Shown here: positions 37,805 through 50,434 of the stretch, piece by piece
Numbering within the stretch: position 1 is the stretch's first letter
Layout of the letters: the number at the start of each line of letters is the position of its first letter
DNA from: Physcia stellaris
Lineage: Eukaryota > Ascomycota > Lecanoromycetes > Caliciales > Physciaceae
Direction: 5' to 3'
NCBI GenBank assembly: GCA_018902385.1
Contig: JABSSW010000043.1
Location: 1-64,000, forward strand
Length of the DNA stretch: 64,000 bases
Translations under genes and position numbers: made by a program
The notes under the pieces: generated by a model
Databases searched by the model: none
Seen by the model: only the letters and a program-made list of their open reading frames with translations
What the model was told of the DNA's origin: nothing

Positions 37805-39142
37805 GATAATATTGTCAGATACAAATCTGATCGAACGGGTGGTACTAGATACAAGCAAAGGAGTTGACAGCGCTGAGAAGCCAAGACGAGATAGTAATAA
37901 TATCGAAGGAGAGCAATGTCAGACATGGCCATTTGAAACAGCTTGTACATTATAGCACTTGTAGGCGAGCTGTGAACAGTGTGGCTTACAGATTGCTGCC
38001 GATCATTGCGTTAGTAGGTAGGACTTGATAATAAGAATATAGCCGCTACTACATAACGAGGGCTGTGGGGATCAAACTAGAGTAACTTATGCAAGACATA
38101 AGATTCCGTGGGGTAAGTGGCCGCGTGCTCATCATGGCTTTCCCAACCTCTCCAGGAAAGCAGTCCAAGAGAATGCTTCACAGTACACCAAACCGGTGAT
38201 ATCACTCGCTGCGAACCTAGGCAAGAGTGTAGCGGTCTTGTTCCGATTTAGGACCGGCCCCTTCCTTGGATTGGTTCCCCAATTGATCAGCATTTGGGCG
38301 AGATGTTAAGCAATCGACAAGTCAGGTCCGTCACCGTTGAGTCGATGGATGTCGGAAGCCACGTGCAAACCGTGAGCAGTTGATCGCCAGGCAAGCCACA
38401 TCGGACAGAAAACTTATTTTGATGAAGTTCCCGCTCTGAAACAAACGGCTATAAATTTGATCTCTAATTCGATGCAAATTCGTACGTTGTCCTAGCTGCA
38501 TCGAAGATGCGTCGTATCCCACGGGGTAATATGCATCGAAGTTCGAAGTGTAATAATTATGTAGTTACGGAGTACTGTCATTTTGTCAAAGGGGCAACGA
38601 TAAGAGTGCTAACGTGCAATCATGCAGCGGATTTTAGCCGTCGCTTCTAATTACCTGTAACAACCAAATCAAAGAGATGCAATTGCATTATTAGCCTAGG
38701 GAACATGGTAGGACTTAGTGCTAGGAGGGGTGCAGCAGGAACGGGTCGCTGACAAAAAAATATCGGGATCCATTGGTCGATATATGGATCTTGGCAAAGT
38801 AAAAATCCTTCGACCTCATGGTGTTGCAGTGTACAGTGAGATATCTGGGTCGCATATAATGCACATATGCAAAAGCTGATGAAGGATGAAACGGATCACT
38901 AGTCTCGCGGCACAGCGGCTACAAGTGACTACCTACATATGTACATGTAACTTCCATAGCTTCTTGCGTCATTGGGCTCAAGAACGCACGGGGATTGACA
39001 ACAAGAAAAGGCCGAGGCTCTCGCTAAGAGGTCCAAGCCGAGATCGACGCCAAGGCTCGCTTAATGTCCTATCGCTATCCATCCTCGACTCAACGGAGGC
39101 TGGACATCGAAATCCTCTCAACATATCCGTAAAGTAGTACTA
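37805..39142. other. Intergenic
   Basis: 1.3 kb between the rhodopsin-domain gene promoter and the MITE. I recognise no gene, RNA or repeat in it. Confidence 0.4.
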
Positions 39143-39643
39143 CCGCATTAATTGACCAATAAGACAGTAAGTTATAACCCAGAGGTATGTTTTGGCCTCG
39201 ATCAGAACGGTGTTTTATAATCAAAGATGTTTTATAAGCCAAGGTGCTTAATAGATCAATTAGTAATATGACTAAGCAGCTTTTAGCCAATGGAATCGCT
39301 TAGCACTCGCAATTCTGAACCGATTTCTGATGTTTTGACTGTTTCGTATCACTCGATACCCATTACTAACTGATCATGATTAACGATTCGAGAGCATAGA
39401 GTATCAGATTGAAAATGTAGAAATCGAAGTTGAATAAATTCTCAATGAAAACACGATGATACTTCTATTCTGTACAATTTTGAACCAAAAATCAGGTATC
39501 TTAATTGCAGGATTCAGGCAGGTCAAAAAAACATACTTTATAAACAAAACCCCCCCTACCGTCCAGAAACCTCATTTGGAACCGTGTTTTATAACTCAGG
39601 GTGTCTTATAATCCGAAGGGGTCTTATTGGTCAGTTAATACGG
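39143..39643. mobile_element. MITE, non-autonomous Tc1/mariner-like (TA target)
   Basis: A 501-bp element with terminal inverted repeats of 23 bp at 39143-39165 and 39621-39643. The two ends differ at only two positions and share TGACCAATAAGAC. It is flanked directly by TA on both sides (39141-39142 and 39644-39645), the target duplication of the Tc1/mariner/pogo superfamily. Four short subterminal direct repeats are present: TGTTTTATAA at 39211, 39228 and 39585, and TGTCTTATAA at 39602. There is no coding capacity. It lies between the rhodopsin-domain gene and the FAD oxidase, at the edge of the diterpenoid cluster. Confidence 0.85.
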
Positions 39644-39715
39644 TACTCTACTAGAAATTAAGAGTCCCAACCTATCGTAATCATTATGTATGCATCTCCG
39701 ATAGTCGTCAACATC

Positions 39716-41808
39716 TCAACTGATCCGGAAGCCTCCGCTTCGTAGCTGCTGGAATACTCCTTGGGGGTCGTACTTCGCCACTGCCATCCTCAATCTAGCC
39801 TTGCTATCATCTCCGAAACTTGCAATTGGATCCTGCGAAAATGTTGCATCGTTGGGGTTGAGGAAAGGAAGGCTCAAATTTCTCTTCCTGGCCAGATCAG
39901 TGACCCTTTTCCCAAGCGAGACGACTGCTTCATGCGCCGCCCGATCATAGGCTTTGTCCGTCCATTGTATCGTTGATGCAAACCCTGGGACGTAAGTATG
40001 TGAGTATTGCTTAACGTCGGGGAACCGTGCTCAGGGCATTTCTTTAAATTCTTACATTGTTGCGGCTCAGCCGAAAGGTTCAGCGCATTTCCTCCTAATG
40101 ACCTTCCTCGCAAAACAGCATGGGTAGTGACGGGCTGCAGTGAAATCTGCATCGTAGCATCTCCGTCTGTGACTTCCGTCATGTTGGAAGATATACGCTG
40201 AAACGCAGCGTAAATTTCTTGGTACAGCTCCAGGTCAACCTTGGTGGACGCAGCTACAATGTCGAATCTAGGTCACCGAATGAGCTAATTCTTGCAGCAT
40301 ACGACGCTGTCACTCACCTAGTCGGCTTACTGGCAGGCGAAGAGAATCCGACCGATAGCTCTTGTTCTGTACCAATGTTGGAAGATACAAGAGTCTGATA
40401 TGCCGGGATCGAATAGAACTTCTCGAACAAACCAGGTCGAACTACAGGCGCAGCGTACAGAAGGCCGACTGTTGTCAAGTTTGACGTTGGAGAAAAGATT
40501 AAGCCCGCCTTACTATCAGACTCCGCGATCTTTTGATAATCCACCAATGCGGCAAGCAATTGCGGCATTCGTGAAGCCTCGTATACGTTCAGCTCAAACC
40601 ATGCTTGCCCATAGGGTTCGGTATGAAGATCAAATTGTGTCACAATCCCTAGGAGTATTCACGTTAATACGAAGGAAGCGGTCTGGATTGATCGCCGAGC
40701 CCATACCGAGGTTTAACCCTCCTCCTCCTTTGAGAGCAACGAACAAGTCCCGGTTGGTCTCATTGTTGGCGTTGATAATAGAAGAATTAGCTAGGACGAT
40801 CTATTGGTGTGAGATTCGATGGCAATTGGAATATAGTTCTGGTGCTTTGTGTTCAGGGAAAATCAGCCTACCTCAAAATTTTGCACGCTATCACAGGAAA
40901 GTCCAGATTGGCTTGGGAAATAAGACAGACCTCCTAGCAAAAGGTCAACGAAGTCTTCGTCGGGCCTGGATCAGTATGTGTTCAGCTTACCGCCGAGAAT
41001 TTGTCCCCCAACACCGACTTCGGGTACTCGTGCTCCCGCTACGAATTTTCCAGATGCATTAAGGTACTCATACACATTCGACCAGCGATTTCCGGGGCCG
41101 ATGGAAACAAGCTTCTTGTCCCGACTGAGTTTCAGGGCGTTCAACTGGTTCAAATCCACTAGCAACCCATCGTGGCCAATACTAGCCCAAGTCGGATTCG
41201 GGTTGTGGCCACCACTTCGCACAGCAAATTTGGCTTGCGTGAACGTGATGATCTTCAGGAATAGGCCAACTTCGTATGCCGTCCTAGGTGTGATGATACA
41301 TCGAGCCTTGAGCCAACACAGATCGGACCTAACGAATTCATTAAGAGGTCAGGAAAAGCGGTTTATGAAGTCATGCAGCCCTTTTGAAGCGTCCAGGAAG
41401 AATGCAACAGCTGCCACAACATGTATACAGAAATTTCGTAGTTGAGTGGACAGAGGTCTTTATCTACCAAACCTACCAGTTCACTTGTTCCCTATTCACA
41501 TACTCTACCGCATAGGACGCATCAAGATAAATGCCATTCGTATTTTGCTCGTCTGCTAATATCACTCTAATGATGGAGCAAGCTAAAGCAGCATTTGCAG
41601 CTCGAGTGGCACTAGAATTTCGCACATCTTGACGACTATGGTTCGCTTCTACAAGCAGTTGAACAATGCGGTCTTGCGTGACTGTGCTGTTTGATACTTC
41701 CGAGGCAAAGCGAATAGCTTTCTGATAGTCAGTGTCTGTAGAGACTTGGGACGCGGTGAGTGTAAGAAGAAAGCATGACCACACGAGGAGTTTGAAACGG
41801 GGCGTCAT
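39716..41808 (-). CDS. Secreted FAD-linked oxidase, BBE/VAO type (6-hydroxynicotine-oxidase-like)
   Basis: Seven exons: 41808-41477, 41328-40991, 40933-40872, 40800-40707, 40648-40318, 40267-40056 and 39984-39716. They join in phase to 545 residues. The signal peptide is MTPRFKLLVWSCFLLTLTASQ. The FAD-binding PCMH domain shows RSGGHNPNPTWASI, where His (about residue 152) is the expected covalent flavin anchor. It continues with VSIGPGNRWSNVYEYL, ARVPEVGVGG and GLSYFPSQSGLSCDSVQNFEI. The second Cys anchor of bicovalent berberine-bridge enzymes is absent, as in the mono-covalent fungal subgroup. The C-terminal BBE segment reads KYDPQGVFQQLRSGGF. Such oxidases occur in many fungal metabolite clusters and oxidise alcohols or amines or close rings. 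It lies 0.87 kb from the P450, in the same orientation. Confidence 0.85.
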
Positions 41809-42682
41809 GGTAATGTCACTTATGAGAGCTCTTTACAGCGTGAAATGGCCTTTCACAAACAGCGATATTGTATCTTTATAGACTTCCACCACAACGGCTC
41901 GTGGGCGCCGAGTAAAAGCGCCCGCTGTCTATGGGCATCTATTGCCGCCACAAAGGTTTGTAGGAGGGCGGATTGGTGATTGGACCGCAGAGCTATAGAG
42001 AAATCAATATTGCTACTAACCCTCTTTTTACAGAACGCTGCGTGAGCTCAATTTTTAATACGCGTCCATGCCAAAGCTGAAATCTAATTCTGGCTATATC
42101 ATCCGAGCATAGAGTGTAAGTTTCCTTATGATATCACTGAAAGTTTGGTTGGACAGCTTCAAATGTATCCTCTGCTTGAGTCTATCAGCCTCATCCCAGC
42201 AATGTCTATGTATTGTCTCTGAAGGAGCCCATTTGGCTGTCGCATACAACATAGCCTTACTTTACATACTGGCGCCGCGGAAAACCATCGAACAAACCAA
42301 TGACACCATCTGGAACAAACGTGGTGCGCTTTGAACGAACCTCGAGCATTAGCTGCGTAAAGACTCGAGCATTATTGGCAGCCACAGGCGGTACACTCTA
42401 CTCATATCTACCTAAGGATGACGGATCGGCTGCGGCCATTGAAGGAGTGGTCATTGCGAGATTTGCATAGGCCCTTCACGCGTATTGTCCACTCGTCTCG
42501 GAGCTATTCAATCAATCTGGTATTAACCCGGTTGGGAAGAATATCAATTAGTGACGTCTTTCTATGGTTCCGTCACATACCGTCATCTACAGCGCGGAAA
42601 CAGAGAACCCTGATCGTCGATGGCCACGCCACGTCTTTGTGGTACACAGATACAGTTTCGGGGCGAGCGGTCCCGTATCAAA
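41809..42682. other. Intergenic
   Basis: 0.87 kb holding the FAD-oxidase promoter and the 3' region of the upstream P450. No other content was recognised. Confidence 0.4.
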
Positions 42683-44491
42683 TCAAGCAAAAAGACTCTC
42701 AGGGACATCTTTCCTCTCCTGACAAACTATCAAACCGTCGGGATCTGGGAAAATGTACTCATGCGCCGTTAGGTTCTTTGGCCTACCCTGTCCAGCGGGA
42801 GACTTGATCTCATACTTCAGTAAGACATGCGCTAATATCATTTTGATCTCATTGGATGCAAAAAACCGTCCTGGGCATGAATATTTGCCATGACCAAAAT
42901 GGAGATTGTTACCGTCGGTGGTTGCGAATTGGTGACGGGTGCTTTCGTTCGGGCGCTGGCGTGCCCTGTAGTAACGAAATCCGTCAAAGAGCTGAGGATT
43001 GGGAGTGACCTCTGGATCGTGAAGAACATCGGCGCAGGGCATACTGAAGCGGGTACCACGAGGGAGGTATAGACCGTCTGATAGGGTCAGCGGCTGAAGC
43101 GCGACGCGGTTGACGGCCACTACAATACGGATTAGTCGAATCTGTCTTAAGTTGTGGACCAGGAGAGTGCAACACACGTAGGCTTGGGGGAGCAACTCTC
43201 TGTGACTCTTTCAAGAAACTATCTAGTTTCTGCATCTTGCTCAGAGTGGACTTCTGCCAGCCTCCATCCTCTCTAATGGCTGTCTCGATCTCTTCCCGTA
43301 ATGGTTTGATGTACTCTGGTCTTTCGCACAGGTCGAAGAGCACGTGAGTCGCGGCCATTGTACTAGTATGTATGGCTGCCAAGGTCAACAAAAGCTGTCT
43401 ATGGGCGAGCTTGCGGGGCTGTCCCTCGTCTTCGTCTGCTGCATCGATCATCCATTGCAATAAATCGTTTGGCTTTGTGTAGGATGGATCGCCGGAGCTT
43501 TGAGCTTGTTTCCGCTCAATGACCAACGGCACAATGAGCTTCTGTGCGAAGTGTAAATTCTGTGGTACTCTCCAGGCCCACGGCGTCAACAAGGAGACGA
43601 ACGGCTGAATGAATTGCGGAAACAGTCTCAGAGTAGTGACAGTGCGAAAGACGTTCTCGGTGTAATGAATGGACGTTTCGAGCCAGTCCTCGTTACGACA
43701 TAGGGGAAAGCCAACAAAGATCCTGGCCGATATCCTTGCCACGAGTTTTAGGCATATTGGGTGTATTTTGACAGGCGTCCAACAGCCTGAATTTCACACA
43801 AATCAGTAAGAGAAGTTGTAAAGCGTGTGAGGCCAAGTACCTCGACAGTCAGGCATCTCCTCAGCCAATGCCGCTTGCAGCTCCTCCTTCATTGCAGGAA
43901 TGAACGTCCCTATATTTGGGGTTAATTTTGTCTGCAACATACGAGTGTGGAGATCGCTCTCCAAGAGGATGTCCGTGGTCGAATATTTCCCACAAAGGTT
44001 CTGCTTTCGTCAGTCTTACCATGGTAGCGGTGGATGCGTTGGTCTCACATCGACATGAGCTTTGATTGGACTAATGGTGGTCGTTGGTAGAGATCGAATC
44101 TCGTCGATGTATTTGTTGGAAATAACGATAATATCCGCATCGTTCCTCACAAATCGGAAACTCGATTTATTGAACTGACCAGGTGGATGAGCCTCCCGCC
44201 ACAATAAGTTGTTTCGATTTCGTGGCTCACATTCCTGTATCCTTCTGTGACGATCGGCCATGCCTCGTGGAAGAAACGAAGTCTAACCCAAAACCATGGC
44301 TCGTACTTCGACCTTTTCCCTACCGTTGGGACGTCCGCAGTTTCTGGCGCAATAATGATGGAACGAAACAGGAAGAGAACACCAATAGCGAACGCCACCC
44401 ATGCGTATGGATTCATATAATCGTACCGTTTGAATGACACGGTCTGAAATTCATGCAGTAGCTGCTCTGTCCATCCCGTTTTCTCCTCCAT
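42683..44491 (-). CDS. Cytochrome P450, fungal ent-kaurene-oxidase-like group
   Basis: Five exons: 44491-44231, 44174-44049, 44000-43841, 43786-43178 and 43119-42683. All are in phase and give 530 residues. One N-terminal membrane anchor (PYAWVAFAIGVLFLF) is followed by GYRNFNKSSFRFVRNDADIIV, a pattern shared with fungal ent-kaurene oxidase (P450-4) and relatives. Further features are RISARIFVGFPLCRNEDWL, I-helix LAAIHTSTMAATH, the K-helix ESQR motif in SFLKESQRVAPPSL, and the heme loop FGHGKYSCPGRF with the Cys ligand at about residue 467. The I-helix lacks the usual acidic-Thr pair, as in this subgroup. The ER membrane is the expected site. It is divergent from the diterpene cyclase across 837 bases, which argues that it acts on the cyclase product. 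Confidence 0.88.
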
Positions 44492-45328
44492 TTCTGATCA
44501 GGCCGTCTTCCTGTAGACAAGGACGTTTGCGACTATTGCAGTCTTCAGAGCACGACTGCAAGCTCAGCTGATGTAGCTTGGCAAACGCAAAGAAGGATTC
44601 CTTTCTTCACTGCGCCTGTGCATGATGGCTCAAGATGATTCGAGCGGCAACGCTTATTCAACCTTCCAGGCGATCTGGGTATGCAAGTCATCCTGATGCC
44701 ACAGATCGAGTTGTGTCTGTGGTGTCCTCGAGCTGTGCCAATTGCAAGCCGAGGAATTGGCTATGGTAACCACTAAGATCAAACTACAGCCGATCCCTGC
44801 AAAAATCCTCCTATTACTGCCATGGAGCCGGACGGTTTCTGATGGTGCTCTTGCATACGCGCATAATCCTCCTGGAGTCTCTGCCTTTGTGGCGAATAGC
44901 AGCATACGTACAGCTCTTTTCCACAGCGGGTTGCTAGCGTAATTTAGTGTGCTCTAACTGGAGAAAGCAAACTTTCGTAGAGAATGATAGCTTGTCAAGC
45001 AAGGATTCAGTCCATACGCCGCTAGAGACACCAGCAACCCGCTATGGAAAGGGACTGTACCTCTACTCTTACCCTGCAAAGGTCTAGGGCAAGACCCATT
45101 TGCGGCTCTCCGGCCTACGCTTGCTCCTTCAAGGTCGGGTAAGCGATACTGTACAAGGTCTGATCTTCATACGAAACCGTACGTCTCGCGGGAGGATACC
45201 GACCTCTTGATAAATGCTTGGAAAGCTTTTGATAAGCTGCCGGTGATCTTGGATAGATCTCCAGCTTCCAGATCAGCAAGTCACACTACTTACAAACATA
45301 GCTTGTCTGCGAAACGTCAGTTGTGAAG
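44492..45328. promoter_or_regulatory. Bidirectional promoter of P450 and diterpene cyclase
   Basis: 837 bases between divergent start codons. A CGG-N4-CCG inverted motif lies at 45103-45112, a plausible Zn2Cys6 regulator site by form only. No open frame with family resemblance is present. Confidence 0.5.
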
Positions 45329-48300
45329 ATGGTGGACTACAAGGCGGAGGTTGCGAAGTTTTTGAAGGGCGTGGTCCGGACATATGGCTGTGTCGATGGC
45401 GCCGGATCGTTCTCTTGTTCTGTATACGATACAGCTTGGTTGTCAATGGTCACCAAGGTCGTCGATAATGGAGAGATTTGGTTGTTTCCCAACAGCTTCG
45501 GCTACGTTCTTAACTCTCAGCAGGCGAATGGAAGCTGGGAGGAGTACGCTGCGCCTATTGATGGGATCTTAAACACTATGGCAGCCCTACTTTCTCTTTG
45601 CAAACACAGATTGTCTCCTCTTCAGATCAGCGAGCTGATGCTTCTAGATATTGATACCAGGATATCCCGTGCTGAGGCAGCACTTCGAGACATGCTGCGC
45701 AAATTAGATGTAGCATCCACCATGCACGTCGGGTACGAGCTCTTAGTCCCTCAACTGCTACAAATGCTTGAAGGATTCGGTTTCGCTTTCGATTTCCCAG
45801 GCAAAGGATTTCTCTTAGAACTTCACGCACAGAAAATGTCGCACTTTGACAATAACCTACTTTACCAAACAAGTCAAACAACTGCCTTGCATTCCCTCGA
45901 AGCCTTTATTGGTAAGATTGATTTCGACAAGATAAAGCATCAGACAAGAATGGGTAGCATGCTGGCGTCTCCCTCGTCTACCGCAGTGTACCTCCAGCAC
46001 AGCAAAGGCTGGGATTCCGAGTCGGAGAACTACCTCCGCCATGTGCTATCTTATGGGGAAGGTAAGGGGAATGGTGGTGTTCCAAGCGCATTTCCGACGA
46101 CAAATTTCGAGACGATATGGGTAAGCTACCGAGAATGTAATCGATAGGCGGTCTGTTAAGCAGTTGTAGGTAGTATCGACATTGCTCGAGGGAGACTTCC
46201 TTGAAGACGAGCTTGGCCGTGATGAGCTCGCAGTCTTTGTCAAGATGATTGAATCATCCTTCCAGGCAGAAGGCGGGCTGCTTGGCTTTGGTGAGCACAC
46301 TTTCGTGGTACAATGAGGACCCGAATTTAGCTGAAAGCCCTAAGCACCTAGTCTTGTACCTGACGCAGATGATACCTCGCAAGCAATTACAGTATTGAAC
46401 AAGCTCGGCAGAGCGGTACCCGCTGAGCATTTGATAAAAGCGTTTGAAGCACATGACCACTTCAAGACCTATCCATCTGAGAGAACTTCAAGTTTCACGG
46501 CGAACTGTAATGTTCTCAAGGCACTCTTGTCCTCCGAGAGGTTTCTAGGTATGCTCTTTTTGCCTTTTACTCTTCAGTATCAAGATAGATCAAAAGACCA
46601 ATCAGCTCAAGAGATAAAAAGGTCTGTGAGCCTAACGCTGACCCGAGAAAAGAAATGCCTTTCCCCCTTTCTACGTCTCCAAACGAGCTGTTCACAAGTG
46701 TAAAGAGCGACCAGCCCAGGAAACATGCATATACTGTAGATCAACACTTACCTTATGAATGGAAATGCTGACTGGGAGATCATGGATAGGTACGTCTTCT
46801 TGGGCCCTTCGCTCCATATCCAGCGGATACTTCAATCGAGCGCCGTCTTCGAAAATATATCTTACAACTCAATGACTCCGAGATCAACCCCGAATAGATG
46901 AATATTTGGCTCAGATCCAGAAAGTGACTCAATTTATATGTGGGAATTGGTGGAACTCGGATGGATGCATCAACGACAAATGGGTAAATCGTACAGAGTT
47001 TCCCTTTTTCGTTTTCCAAAATTGACCTTTAGCAGAACCTCAGTCCTCACTATTCGGAAATGCTTATGAGCCAGTCTTTGGTGAGCCTTCTCTTACTTTG
47101 GGACCAAGGAAAGGTATCAAAGTTCGAAACAAACACAACGATAATCGAGAACGTCTTGATAGCTCTCTTCCAAGCCTTGACGCGTATCTTACGAGCTCAA
47201 GGTTCGGATGGTTCATGGGACAAAGGAAGAACTGAATCAAGCGCCTATGCGATCCTGGCTTTAGTTTGCCTGGAGTCTTTACCTATAGCAAACTCGCTTC
47301 GCCCTTATATTCATTCGGCAATTCAAAGAGGCCGTGAGTACCTAGAAGCAAGGTCCGGAGACATAACCACAGATTTCACCTGGATAGAAAAGGTCAGTTA
47401 TGGCATGAAACCTCTCCACAAAGCATACACTTTGGCAGCGTTAAATGCTTCAACATCTACACTACGCTTCGAAGGACGACTGCGTGGTGCCATCACACTA
47501 CCAACAGACAGAATGGCAAAATTCAAGGCACTTTATGCAAAGTTGCCACTCTTTGCTGAAGTACCACAATGGTTGATTGAGGCGGCACTGATAAAGAGTT
47601 ATATGTTTCTGCCACGATTGAAACAGATACGGCTCCAGATATTCCCGCGCAAAGATATGGAGGAAGACAAGTATTTTGAATACATACCGTTCACTTGGAC
47701 GGCGACGAATCTGATGCAGAATGGCCACTATCGTGCAAACTTCTTATTCGACATGATGCAGATTTCTTTCTTGAACTATCAAGCCGATGAGTATATGGAA
47801 AGTGTAGTTGGTCCCTGCTTCACTGGTCGATTGACTGAGGTGCGCGAACTTATCGACGCATTGTTCGATAAACCCACTCCGCAGACGAATGGGTGTAATG
47901 GCAAGGAGTCCTTGGCGACGATCCCGACTTTTATCGAACCCACATTCAGCAAACTGGACGTAAACCCCGGACCTAACCACGACGCCGTGCTCCAAAGTAC
48001 CCAGGTTCGCCAGACCTTGGAGAGGTTTGTAAACCATATTCTGTATCATCCTGGCGTGCAGAATGCTAGTGAATATGATAAGCGCCGCCTCCGTCAGGAA
48101 TTACGCCTCTTTCTTCAGGCACACGTGGACCAGATAGAAGATAACGATCTACTCTCATCCCAATTAGCTCAACAGAACGGAACTGCCACTTACCAAAACC
48201 CGAAGACTACTTACTTCGAGTGGATACGAATTACCTCCTCTAACCATACCTCTTGTCCATACTCGTTTGCGTTCGCAATGTGTCTCCTAGGGGATGGAAA

Positions 48301-48661
48301 AGACTTTCTCTCAACAGCCGCCGAGAAATACATTGGCGAAGCTGCATGTCGCCATCTGGCTGCATTGTGTCGTATGTATAACGACTATGGATCTCTGCGG
48401 CGCGACCGCCTGGAAGGCAATCTCAATAGTCTTCACTTCCCTGAGTTTCAAGAGGCTCCGAGCCTAGAGGATGATGAAGTGCTCAAGCGAAGACTTTTTC
48501 AACTGGCCTCATACGAACGGAAAAGCCTTGATCTCGCTGTCGGTGAATTAGGTCTAATTAGCCATGAGCGGGTAATGAGGTTTATCAGGATGTTCGTCGA
48601 TGTTACCGATATGTATGGACAAATTTATATAGAAAAGGACATTGCTAGTCGGATGAAGTAA
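45329..48661 (+). CDS. Bifunctional diterpene cyclase, CPS/KS type
   Basis: Fungal two-domain terpene cyclase. The class II half turns GGPP into copalyl diphosphate and the class I half turns that into a cyclic diterpene. Five exons: 45329-46120, 46170-46290, 46345-46548, 46898-46983 and 47036-48661. All are in phase and give 942 residues, the usual length. The ATG is at 45329; the GTG two codons earlier is not a start. The N-terminus has the CSVYDTAWLSMV motif. Class II acid motif is DADD in VPDADDT, about residues 311-314. Class I metal motifs are DEYME (about 652-656) and NDYGSLRRDRLE (about 850-861). All are intact, so both activities are expected. The product (kaurane, aphidicolane, phyllocladane or other) cannot be read from the sequence. 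The third intron is 349 bases, much longer than the others. Confidence 0.93.
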
Positions 48662-49086
48662 GGTATAACCTGCGCTGGATAGGTTGTTTCAGCCTACGTA
48701 GCTTCTTAAAGGGAGACAGCCTTAGCCCATCAAGATTGAGTGCCGAGTCTGTCCCTATAGCCAACATAAAGAATCGAAAAGAAGTGCACAGAGGGTAGCC
48801 CCATGCGGGAAAGCCATAGATTCTAAAGCTTCATTAATAGCATACCTTACTCTTACTTACCTACCGAAGACTGGTAAAATCTCATTTTTCCAGAGATTTT
48901 CAAGAAAGGTGTACGGTGATATCATACCGTAGCTGCCGCTGCCCAATCCTTCCGCAACTATTCAGTCGCCTATTCACATCCTCGAACCACAATTCTGAGC
49001 CCTCTTGAGTATCACGGCCATAAACGGCCATCAAGCCTTGTCTCCCTTGCTACCGGCTGATCGTACATTCATATTATCCTTAAAGA
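48662..49086. other. Intergenic
   Basis: 425 bases between the cyclase and the aldo-keto reductase, both on the plus strand. Nothing else was recognised. Confidence 0.4.
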
Positions 49087-50230
49087 ATGCTTCTTCAATT
49101 TGGTGGCGGCACCGTTGGTGAAGGTGCATTTTCAACAACAGATGATACAAGCAAATTGTTAGATACACTGGCACAATGCAAAATTAATCACATAGACACC
49201 GCTAGCGTTTATCCTGCCTCTGCACCTGGAGCATCAGAGCAATTAGTTGGAACAGCCAAAGCTGCCCAGCGAGGATTCGTCCTAAATACAAAGATTAAAG
49301 TCATCGGAGATGGGCCTGGCCAAGGATCATTGACAAAAGAAGCGGTTGAAGAGTCTCTGACGAGAAGTTTGACAACGCTTGGTGTTGACCAGGTAGGAAT
49401 AGATGTGTCTTTTCGCCCATCGTCTCCGCGTCGCATGATAATACTCACAACGTACCTGTCCTACTAGGTTGACGTTCTATACTGTCACATTCCTGACACG
49501 GCAACTTCCGTTGAAGAGACCGCGGCCGCTTTACACGACCATTATCGCAAGGGACGCTTCAGAAAGGTTAGAATTTCATTCTTCTCCAAACGCATCCCTT
49601 AATAGGGCTGAGAGTAATGCTGTTGTTGTCAGATTGGGCTTTCCAACTACAGCGTTGACCAGGTCGAAGAGTTTATACGTGTTTGCGAAAAGCACGGCTG
49701 GACAAAGCCCAGTGTCTATCAAGGCCAGTACAATGCCGTTTGCCGCAGGATGGAGACCGATCTGCTGCCGACACTAAGGCGGCATGGGTTGACTTATGTT
49801 GCTTTTAGGTGCGCTCTTGTCGTCTGATACCGTACATATGAGCTGACTCATGTATCCAATAAGTCCCCTCGCGGGTGGTTTTCTAACAGGCAATCTCTCG
49901 ATGGGTAATGATTTGAGTGGTACGCGTTTTGCCGATGGCAACGCCATGGGGGCGCACTATAGGCCAATGTACGACAAGCCTTTAATGCATTCTGCCATGA
50001 AAGAGCTGCACGCTTTTCTAGAGCCACGGGGGATTCCTGCAGCTGAAGCATCGCTAAGATGGATGGTTCATCATTCTGCTTTAAAGGACGGTGATGGTAT
50101 GATCATTGGGGCTACAAGGCTAGCGCAGATCAAGAGTAACGCTGAGATGATCGCAAAGGGCCCCTTGGGCAACGATGTGGTAGAGATGTTCGAGAAGAGC
50201 TGGGAGAAAGTCAAAGCAGTCGCACCCTGA
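49087..50230 (+). CDS. Aldo-keto reductase (AKR7/aflatoxin-aldehyde-reductase-like)
   Basis: NADPH-dependent carbonyl reductase with a TIM-barrel fold. Four exons: 49087-49392, 49468-49566, 49633-49808 and 49864-50230. All are in phase and give 315 residues. The catalytic tetrad is visible: Asp and Tyr in HIDTASVYP, Lys in VLNTKIKV, His in YCHIPD. The C-terminal cofactor region is DGMIIGATRLAQIKSNAEMI. It follows the diterpene cyclase on the same strand and converges with the ABM-like gene (204 bases between stops). In the cluster it could reduce an aldehyde or ketone made by the P450s or the FAD oxidase; that is inference. Confidence 0.87.
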
Positions 50231-50434
50231 GGTATGATGTAGCTGATACTCCGGGGCAGCCGGGCTACTCAGCCGATCAATACATAACAGTCTCTTTTAA
50301 TGCCGAAAGCAACTCGAGATTCGCCCTTGAGCAAGGATTTATCCACCTGTACCAAAGATGTACTTTACATTTCTGAGTCCAGTACAGTACATGAAGCAAT
50401 CGTAGTAATCGGCGCCAAGAAGTTCTAAAAGGTC

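Noticed and set aside
45323-45328. GTG at 45323 as start of the diterpene cyclase
   Set aside because: Nuclear fungal genes start with ATG; the ATG at 45329 is in frame two codons later.
46550-46703. Plus-strand frame continuing past FLG as extra cyclase sequence
   Set aside because: It has no similarity to the family and ends in a stop. A 349-base intron connects FL-G to DEYLAQIQK exactly in phase.
49620-49660. Apparent frameshift in the aldo-keto reductase at the LGFPTTAL reading
   Set aside because: Using the acceptor ending at 49632 gives IGLSNYSVDQ in frame, so the gene is intact.
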